Origin: Lachnospiraceae bacterium
Lineage (GTDB): Bacteria; Bacillota; Clostridia; Lachnospirales; Lachnospiraceae
Direction of reading: 5' to 3'
Assembly: GCA_022799355.1 (NCBI GenBank)
Contig: JAAWOG010000029.1
Coordinates: 1 to 40,731 of the forward strand
Length of the DNA: 40,731 bases
The notes beneath the pieces are model-generated. The model was not told where the DNA came from. It was given only the letters and a program-made list of their open reading frames with translations, and ran no database searches. The translations under genes and the position numbers were made by a program. Each line of letters opens with the position of its first letter. Position 1 is the stretch's first letter. This document shows positions 35,125-40,731 of the stretch, in pieces.

Positions 35125-36429
35125 ATGAAAAGACTGTTCGGGAGGGAATATTTTCAGGAAGAAGATCTTGCGGAGAGAACGGATGAGTTCAAAAACCCCG
35201 CAAGGGGATGGTATAGAATGTATACGTTTCATGCTGAAGAGAAACAGGAACCGGAAAAATTGTGCCTCTGCGAAGAAGATACCATTGCGTTTCTGTTTTT
35301 TGATATCGGTGCATTTCGCGACAGGAGTATAAGCAGGGAAGCTCTGGCCGGGATGGAATGCGTTCTGGATCATTTTACGGAGAGGGGATACGATTGTATT
35401 GTCAGGGCCGCTTATGACCATGAGGGAAAGGGTATGGACCGGGAGCCTTTTTATTTTGATCGTGTACTGGAGCATCTCGGGCAGCTTGGTGAGCTGTTAT
35501 CCTGGAATTCCCACTCGGTTTTTGTGTATCAGGGAATGCTGGTGGGTAACTGGGGGGAGATGCACACATCGCGTTTTCTGTCGGATGAGAAAATGGTAAG
35601 GATGGCTGAGATATTGAGAAAGCACCGGGGCAGACAGACTTATCTGGCGGTCAGACGCCCGTCCCAGTGGAGACTGCTCCATGATAAGTCAAAGATGGAG
35701 GGCATCGGGGACGGTATGGGGCTCTTTGACGATGGGATACTGAGTTCGGAGAGCCATATGGGAACCTTCGGGGGAGAGAGCAGAAAGAAAGTGAACTGGG
35801 AGGACGCCTGGTGCAGAAAAGAAGAACTGGAGTTTATGGAGATTGTCGGCAGATGGGCGCCTGTGGGCGGGGAGGCGGTTTATGGCGGCGGTTATACGGA
35901 AAATCTTCTGCCAGAGCAGATGATTCAGGAACTTCGCCGGATGCAGGTTACCTATCTGAACCGGGATTATGATCCGAAGATCCTGGATTTGTGGAAAAGA
36001 CAGCTTTTTCCAAAGAAGGGCATATGGGAGAAGAAGAGTCTGTACGATTACATCGGCTCTCACATGGGATATCGCTTTTTTATCAAAGATGTCTGTGTGA
36101 CGCCCAATAAAAGAGAACGCTGTTATCTGGTGGAAGTGACTATCGTCAACGACGGGTTTGCAGGCTTTTATCAGGAGGCGGAAGTTTTGCTGGAACATCG
36201 GAGAACGGACAAGGCAGTGCGTCGCTGCAGTATGGTATATCCGCTACGGGGGTTTAAGAGCGGCGAGGAAAGGAGCCTTCGCTGGCAGGTGGAGGAGGGG
36301 GAGGGGGATCTTCTTCTGCAAGCCGTAAGAGTAAGGGACAAAGCGAGAATTTATTTCGCCAACAGAGCCGATGCTGACGGAAAGGTGCTGCTTGGACGGA
36401 TTGTGAGAAGGCAGGCGCGGAAGCGTTAG
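35125..36429 (+). CDS. DUF4874/DUF4832 family protein
   Basis: A 434-residue protein that begins with the DUF4874 pattern (NPARGWYRMYTF at about 26-37; FDIGAFRDRSIS), continues through a TIM-barrel-like region with GNWGEMHTSRF and YGGGYTE, and ends in a beta-rich DUF4832 domain. Such proteins are usually seen as carbohydrate-active or sugar-binding in character. I see no clear signal peptide, so its location is uncertain. ATG 35125 has GGAGG six bases upstream. It is the last gene of the plus-strand operon, and its final codons overlap the convergent GT2 gene by four bases. Function unknown. Confidence 0.8.
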   Translation: MKRLFGREYFQEEDLAERTDEFKNPARGWYRMYTFHAEEKQEPEKLCLCEEDTIAFLFFDIGAFRDRSISREALAGMECVLDHFTERGYDCIVRAAYDHEGKGMDREPFYFDRVLEHLGQLGELLSWNSHSVFVYQGMLVGNWGEMHTSRFLSDEKMVRMAEILRKHRGRQTYLAVRRPSQWRLLHDKSKMEGIGDGMGLFDDGILSSESHMGTFGGESRKKVNWEDAWCRKEELEFMEIVGRWAPVGGEAVYGGGYTENLLPEQMIQELRRMQVTYLNRDYDPKILDLWKRQLFPKKGIWEKKSLYDYIGSHMGYRFFIKDVCVTPNKRERCYLVEVTIVNDGFAGFYQEAEVLLEHRRTDKAVRRCSMVYPLRGFKSGEERSLRWQVEEGEGDLLLQAVRVRDKARIYFANRADADGKVLLGRIVRRQARKR

Positions 36430-37391
36430 AGCGTTTTGCGGCGAAGGCGGAGAAAAAACGTCCGTATGCCGTAAAAGCCGACGGCACTTTTCAGGAACCG
36501 GATTTGCGCGGTGAGCGCGTCTTTTCCGGTGCCGTATGCCGATGCCATGTAACAGCGGTACCTTGCATTCCGGAGGGCGATGCGATTTAAGGAGAAATCG
36601 TCTTTTATGCCGCAGATATCCGCGATATCCTGCAGAAGACTGTCGTACGCGGCAGCTTTCTTCTTTGCCTGTTCAGGCGTTAAATGTCTGCGCGAGTGGC
36701 TTTCCGGTCTGACGCAGACGCTGTAGAGTTCCTCCCGGATTGTGGGGCATTTGTGACGGTACAAAAAGGGCAGCAGCATCTGGAAATTCTGGCCTACATC
36801 ATATTCCGGTATTTTGCGCTCCGGGTAAATAGCGAAAAACGTCTCTGTCCTTACCATATAGCAGCCGCAGCAGACAAAGGTTCTGGTTTCCAGAATGTCC
36901 CAGAACAAATCCTCTTTTGACAGATCGCCTCTTTCTTCATCCCACTTTTCCAGCTTTTTTCTGCTCTTTTCGTCAAAATAGCACGGCAGGGAACGGACAC
37001 ATCGGTACTGCGGAGACATACGCAGAAAATCCACTCTTTTTTCCACGGACTCCGGATGCAGAATATCATCGCTGTCCGGCCAGATCAGAAATTCTCCGGT
37101 CACAAAGCACAGCCCCTTGTTGATAGCGGCGGAGGCATTTTTGTGGGTGCTTTTCACGATACGGAGCGTGTAGCCCTTTTTCAAAAAGCGTTCCGGATAC
37201 GTTTTTGCAACGGAGATGGTATTGTCTGTGGAACCATCATCAACCAGTATCATCTCGATATCCGGGTAAGTCTGCGCCAGCACGGAGTTAAGCAGATGGG
37301 GCAGAAACAGCGCACCGTTATAGACCGGGGTGACAACGGAAACTTTTCCGGGAATAAAAGGTTTTTTGGTCAGCATATTTTCGCGGTTCAT
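36426..37391 (-). CDS. GT2 family glycosyltransferase
   Basis: A 321-residue GT-A transferase: VVTPVYNGALFLPHLLNSV near the start, VDDGSTDNT and IWPDSDDIL as the metal motif, then a C-terminal helical region. A longer frame runs upstream to 37646, but ATG 37391 has AAGGAGAC five bases upstream and overlaps the preceding gene's stop by four bases, so the shorter form is chosen. It is the last gene of the minus-strand group and ends within the last codons of the plus-strand operon. Confidence 0.88.
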   Translation of the reverse strand: MNRENMLTKKPFIPGKVSVVTPVYNGALFLPHLLNSVLAQTYPDIEMILVDDGSTDNTISVAKTYPERFLKKGYTLRIVKSTHKNASAAINKGLCFVTGEFLIWPDSDDILHPESVEKRVDFLRMSPQYRCVRSLPCYFDEKSRKKLEKWDEERGDLSKEDLFWDILETRTFVCCGCYMVRTETFFAIYPERKIPEYDVGQNFQMLLPFLYRHKCPTIREELYSVCVRPESHSRRHLTPEQAKKKAAAYDSLLQDIADICGIKDDFSLNRIALRNARYRCYMASAYGTGKDALTAQIRFLKSAVGFYGIRTFFLRLRRKTL

Positions 37392-38563
37392 GGATGTCTC
37401 CTTGTGTTTCGGCGTTCCCGGGACGGCTTTATTAACGAAAAAAGACGCATCGGACGATAAAGACAATCCTGAAGCAGGAACAGTATTTTGCAAAACAGGA
37501 TAAAGGCGGAAAAGGGAAGGATTCCGTACAGCAGGAAGAAAAGGCTCCTCAGGCGGGCCCTCTTTGTGGGGTACTGAAGCCTCGGCTGGAGGATATCTTT
37601 TTTGGGGCGGCGGGATGAGAGCGCCTCCTGCTCTACATGTGCCCACACTTCTTTTGCCTTTTCTGTGTGAAGGATGACTGTGGAGGTCCCCATCTTATCG
37701 TCCGCTCCGGGTATGTGTTCCTTGCTTCCCCAGAAATCGCCTAAAGTGAAATCGCTGATCCGATCTACGCTGCAGTAGCGGCATACATGGCAGGAGGGAC
37801 GGATACTGTAATTTAAAAAATATATTTTGCAATATATATCACCGTACAGGCTTTCGCTGTAGTTCTTTCCGCCCGCCGTGAAGGTGCGTGTGTGCCCATT
37901 GTCTTTTGCCTGCTTGTCGCGAAACAGAAAGGAACTTATCCGTCCGCCATATTTTTGTTCCAGGTACGCCACATAAGAATGCCAGATCCCGGGAGAAGGA
38001 ACGCCGTAGCATACCAGATCGGCCGTTAGGAGTTTCGGATAATCCTTTCCGAGAAAAAGAAGCAGGGCGTGGATCTGGCAGGGGGTTCCGGAAAAAAGAA
38101 CCCAGCGATTTTCCAAAAGCTGTTTTTGTACCTTCCGGTAGATGCCCTTTAAGCTGCTCTGGACATACTTGGTCTTTTTCAGGTCATCCAGTTCCTTTTG
38201 ACTGCAAGCTTCCCTGTGGATAACCCGCATATTCCGGTCGTAGGCCGCACCGTAGACAACGCCCTGTTTTCCCAGGACGAAAGCCGCGAGAAGAGGAAAG
38301 ATGCCGCCGGAGGAGCTGACGAAGCGGACCGCCTCGTCCTTCGCCCGGGCTGTCAGACAGACAGGTTCAAAGGGCGGGCGGTGCGTCTTTTTGTCTGTGG
38401 GGCAGACTGCCAGACAGCGGAGGCAGTGGCTGCACCGCTTATCGTCTGTCTGAGGGTATAAAAACCCCTCCCGGTCCGGCATCATGCGGATGGCTCCCGC
38501 CGGACAGACGGCAGCGCAGGCGCCGCAGCCGGTACAGTCTTCTTTTTTTCCGTATAATTTCAT
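37388..38563 (-). CDS. FrhB-like iron-sulfur protein (coenzyme F420 hydrogenase beta-subunit family)
   Basis: A 391-residue protein. Two 4Fe-4S motifs lie at the N terminus (CTGCGACAAVCP and CSHCLRCLAVCP). The FrhB N- and C-terminal domains follow (GTPCQIHAL, CYGVPSPG, SDFTLGDFWG, with more cysteines in CHVCRYCS). Members of this family in polysaccharide loci occur beside pyruvyltransferases; the proposed role is a flavin/iron-sulfur reduction acting on a glycan or on the linked donor, but it is not established. GGAGG lies five bases before ATG 38563, which overlaps the previous stop by one base. Confidence 0.87.
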   Translation of the reverse strand: MKLYGKKEDCTGCGACAAVCPAGAIRMMPDREGFLYPQTDDKRCSHCLRCLAVCPTDKKTHRPPFEPVCLTARAKDEAVRFVSSSGGIFPLLAAFVLGKQGVVYGAAYDRNMRVIHREACSQKELDDLKKTKYVQSSLKGIYRKVQKQLLENRWVLFSGTPCQIHALLLFLGKDYPKLLTADLVCYGVPSPGIWHSYVAYLEQKYGGRISSFLFRDKQAKDNGHTRTFTAGGKNYSESLYGDIYCKIYFLNYSIRPSCHVCRYCSVDRISDFTLGDFWGSKEHIPGADDKMGTSTVILHTEKAKEVWAHVEQEALSSRRPKKDILQPRLQYPTKRARLRSLFFLLYGILPFSAFILFCKILFLLQDCLYRPMRLFSLIKPSRERRNTRRHP

Positions 38564-39732
38564 CAAAACCTCCCCGGCTCATCCCGGCCCGGGCTGTCCG
38601 CCCGCAGATTTTCGAGCAGAAAGTTACGCGACCGCAGGATTGCCTGTTCTTTTTTTTGCCGGACCATCTCCCAGTCTATCGGCGTATCTATATCCGGTTT
38701 GCCGTCACCATGGTACATCCTGGTTTTCAGTCCGTGGACTGTCAGAATATCCGTCAGTCTCTCATTTAAAGTGCTGTGGGGAAACACGACAAATTTTTTC
38801 TCGTAGATAATGCTGAAAGCGGTGGCGTGGAAAGAATTTGTCATCACATAGTCGGCGTGGTGAAGATAGCCGAGAAATTCGGAGGGACCTGCCGTAAAAT
38901 CCGATAAAACCAAAGCTTCATCCGGTTCCCGTCCAAAAGAGCAAAGACTGACGACAAAAAGTCCTTTTGCTCTCGCCAGTTTTTTAGCGCAGTCTCTCAG
39001 GCGGGGATTCGGCTCTGTGATATAGAGGAGCAGATACCCCTTTTTACAGGGTGTTTTTTCCAGTTCCTGCCAGCAGTTTTTCGGGGGAAGGAACACCGGA
39101 TCCAGGACAATTTCCAGGTTGCCGGTATAATGTTTTCTCACATAGGGGAGAGAGGATGTTTCCCGGAGTGAGACAGCCGTCGAAAAGGAGATCCATTCGG
39201 AAAATTTTCTGTCGAATTTTTCCGGGATAGAACTGCTTCCCAGGCTGGCGCCGTAGATGATGGTTTTTTCCCTTTTCCGATTTCGGAAAGCGCCGAAATA
39301 AACTTTCCGCAGGCCGCAGGTGGTATCGGGATTCCAGATCTGATCGCTCCCAATGACGTAAAAACGGTAGGAAAGTTTTTTTAATCCGCCGGAAAATAAA
39401 AAGACCTGTTGTGTCCTGCTGACCAGATACGTTTGGCGGAACCGGTTCATATTTGCCCGTCTCCCGGAAAAGTTTTTTCCATCCCGCAGGTTAAGGAGCG
39501 TGCCGGTTATGAGATTGCGGACAGCCCACAAAGCGCTGCGCCATGTTCTGAGGGGTATGTAGGGAATCCGCCAGTGCCGTCCCGTCATAAAGGGCGGTTC
39601 ATAGCGGACGATCTCCGCGTTTATGCCCTGTGTATGCAAAAAGTATTTCATGCCGTACGCCTGCAGCATCGCCCCCACATTATCCGCGCAGTGAAACGTA
39701 ATAATTCCGACTTCTGCTGTTTTCATGTGCAT
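38563..39732 (-). CDS. Polysaccharide pyruvyltransferase family protein
   Basis: A 389-residue protein of the CsaB/WcaK family: the start VGIITFHCADNVGAMLQAY, central YVIGSDQIWN and LDPVFLPP, and the C-terminal motif MTNSFHATAFSI. These enzymes move pyruvate from phosphoenolpyruvate to a sugar to make an acidic ketal. Here it would act in the cytoplasm on a precursor of the glycan made by this locus. ATG 39732 is seven bases after GGAG; ATG 39726 is an alternative. Confidence 0.9.
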   Translation of the reverse strand: MHMKTAEVGIITFHCADNVGAMLQAYGMKYFLHTQGINAEIVRYEPPFMTGRHWRIPYIPLRTWRSALWAVRNLITGTLLNLRDGKNFSGRRANMNRFRQTYLVSRTQQVFLFSGGLKKLSYRFYVIGSDQIWNPDTTCGLRKVYFGAFRNRKREKTIIYGASLGSSSIPEKFDRKFSEWISFSTAVSLRETSSLPYVRKHYTGNLEIVLDPVFLPPKNCWQELEKTPCKKGYLLLYITEPNPRLRDCAKKLARAKGLFVVSLCSFGREPDEALVLSDFTAGPSEFLGYLHHADYVMTNSFHATAFSIIYEKKFVVFPHSTLNERLTDILTVHGLKTRMYHGDGKPDIDTPIDWEMVRQKKEQAILRSRNFLLENLRADSPGRDEPGRF

Positions 39733-39809
39733 TCACAGGCTCCTTTCTTACGTGGAGAATAAAATCATGATACCGGAAAACGGAAGTTTTGCGGAATAAA
39801 CTCCATATT

Positions 39810-39857
39810 CGGAAAAATAACGCAATACTCCATGGGCAAAGCGGTTTGGGATTGCGT
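39810..39857 (-). terminator. Hairpin with T-run between the DUF1919 and pyruvyltransferase genes
   Basis: Read on the minus strand, ACGCAAT (39857-39851) pairs with ATTGCGT (39826-39820), followed by TATTTTTCC. The loop is long (24 bases). It may be a partial terminator that lowers expression of the three downstream genes; I find no convincing new promoter in 39733-39810. Confidence 0.45.
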
Positions 39858-39858
39858 G

Positions 39859-40482
39859 TCAGAAGAGGCGGCCGTTTAAGAACGCAACATAATCGAAATC
39901 ATCCATATATCTCCGCAGCAGAAATTTTTTTCTGAAAGCAATCAGATTTCCCATCTCTTCCTGTTCTTCAAATCCGCGGATATGGAAGGCGGACGAAAAT
40001 TCGGGATATGCGGTTTTCGTTAAAATTACCTTGTTTTTATAAGGCAGACTGTCGAATCTTTTTATTGTCTCATAGCTGCAGCCGTCTTTCTCACAGCCTA
40101 TAAAAAAGAGATTGTTCAGATCGATACGTTTGCTGCGTGTTTTCCATTTCCTGACGGCCTGTTCCCACGAATCGTAATGCCTGAAATGGAGCTTTATATC
40201 CCCCAGCATTCCGATGGGATAAGAGATGGCATCATCCCTGATTTCGCGGAGCGGTTGCTCCAGATACCATTCCAGTTTTTCGGCAAAACGGACAAAATCA
40301 TTCATCTCCAGCCATAAATTGATTGTAGGGGAGTAAAAGGGCAGCTTCAGATCGGAATAGATTAATGTGCCGACACAATTGGAAGCGATAATCGTGGGGG
40401 CTGTATTGGTGAGTCTTATTTTCTTTATGGCGATATGGCATTTCCTCTCCAGAAGCCTCAGATATTCTATTGCTCTGTACAT
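39859..40482 (-). CDS. DUF1919 family exopolysaccharide-locus protein
   Basis: A 207-residue protein with the DUF1919 pattern: TIIASNCVGTLIYSDL (about 31-46), LPFYSPTINLWL (47-58), the YPIGMLGDIKLHFRHY segment (about 88-103), then NNLFFIGCEKDGC and FHIRGFEEQ. No membrane helix is visible. Family members occur in polysaccharide clusters and are thought to be glycan-modifying, without a known reaction. GGAGGG precedes the ATG. It is the first gene of the minus-strand group. Confidence 0.88.
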   Translation of the reverse strand: MYRAIEYLRLLERKCHIAIKKIRLTNTAPTIIASNCVGTLIYSDLKLPFYSPTINLWLEMNDFVRFAEKLEWYLEQPLREIRDDAISYPIGMLGDIKLHFRHYDSWEQAVRKWKTRSKRIDLNNLFFIGCEKDGCSYETIKRFDSLPYKNKVILTKTAYPEFSSAFHIRGFEEQEEMGNLIAFRKKFLLRRYMDDFDYVAFLNGRLF

Positions 40483-40510
40483 TTGCCGCCCTCCCGGTTT
40501 TTGCCGATAT

Positions 40511-40528
40511 CCGCAGGATCATCTGCGG
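40511..40528 (-). promoter_or_regulatory. Dyad in the leader of the DUF1919 group
   Basis: CCGCAG (40511-40516) and CTGCGG (40523-40528) form a short hairpin or operator about 30 bases before the DUF1919 start codon. Confidence 0.4.
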
Positions 40529-40574
40529 GAAGTATTGTTTTGGATTGAGTTTTGCCGCCGGCAGTTTACTGTGT

Positions 40575-40603
40575 ATTTTAGCATAAATACGGCAGGAAAG
40601 CAA
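40575..40603 (-). promoter_or_regulatory. Promoter of the minus-strand glycan group
   Basis: On the minus strand: -35 TTGCTT (40603-40598), 17-base spacer, -10 TAAAAT (40580-40575) with an upstream TG making an extended -10. The leader to the DUF1919 ATG is about 85 bases. Confidence 0.7.
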
Positions 40604-40635
40604 ACAGGCGCAGGCTGCGGCAGCGCACGGAAAGT

Positions 40636-40731
40636 AACAGTTCAGCCCAGGACTTTGCATTTACTGCAAAGTCCGTGAAAACATGTAAATTGAGCCAAAA
40701 GAATCTGCCCCTCGCCGAAGGCGACTTGAAA
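40636..40731. repeat. Palindrome-rich element at the right edge, possibly a dispersed repeat
   Basis: GGACTTTGCA (40650-40659) pairs perfectly with TGCAAAGTCC (40665-40674), next to AACAGTTCAG (40636-40645), and a second small stem TCGCC/GGCGA follows near 40715-40727. No T-run is present on either strand, so it is not a normal terminator. The look is that of an intergenic palindromic repeat cut by the window edge; copies elsewhere cannot be seen from here. Confidence 0.35.

Noticed and set aside
37392-37646. 85-residue N-terminal extension of the minus-strand GT2
   Set aside because: Overlaps the end of the FrhB-like gene in another frame, is Pro-rich and lies before a good ribosome site that serves ATG 37391.
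1-40731. CRISPR arrays, tRNA or rRNA genes, insertion sequences and prophage genes
   Set aside because: No regularly spaced repeats, cloverleaf sequences, transposase or phage proteins were recognised in the window.

Overview
The window looks like the chromosome of an anaerobic low-to-mid GC Gram-positive of the Clostridia, most probably Lachnospiraceae. The signs are a PerR-controlled rubrerythrin/rubredoxin system, a YesM/YesN two-component system next to an ATPase-less sugar ABC transporter, DUF6440 and DUF1292 proteins, strong AGGAGG-type ribosome binding sites, and a Pel polysaccharide locus without the outer-membrane genes pelB/pelC.

Layout. (1) 1-300: two partial reading frames that do not fit each other (a possible recombination or assembly edge), then a minus-strand terminator. 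(2) 362-3827: a ClpP-like serine protease (minus), diverging from perR and a three-part fusion (rubredoxin, glutamate-synthase FMN domain, rubrerythrin) driven by a promoter carrying a perfect PerR box. (3) 4099-11969: sensor kinase, AraC-type response regulator, sugar-binding lipoprotein, two permeases and an aldo/keto reductase, forming a carbohydrate uptake system with a tandem direct repeat at the transporter promoter. (4) 12071-16234: housekeeping genes (DUF6440, gltX, UvrD-family helicase) and a DUF1292 gene on the minus strand. (5) 16286-36429: one long plus-strand exopolysaccharide operon. It begins with tandem promoters and a roughly 450-base leader with several strong hairpins and a run of nine G, then pelD (fused to an epimerase-like domain), pelE, a deacetylase-like membrane-anchored protein, pelF, pelG, a DUF2304-GT2 fusion, a large GT-C-like membrane protein, an exported GH114-type hydrolase, GT2, an ABC half-transporter, GT2, GT4 and a DUF4874/DUF4832 protein. 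(6) 40603-36426: a minus-strand four-gene group (DUF1919, pyruvyltransferase, FrhB-like iron-sulfur protein, GT2) that converges on the operon and overlaps its last gene by 4 bases.

How the genes may work together. PelD, PelE, PelF and PelG are the cytoplasmic/membrane synthase core of Pel-type polymers, gated by cyclic-di-GMP through PelD. The hydrolase half of PelA seems to be supplied by the separate GH114 protein, while the deacetylase-like protein has lost the visible metal-binding histidines. The additional glycosyltransferases, ABC exporter, pyruvyltransferase and DUF1919 protein suggest either a decorated Pel polymer or a second glycan made together with it. The Pel relationship is recognition of family sequence features; the polymer and the roles of the extra genes are inference.
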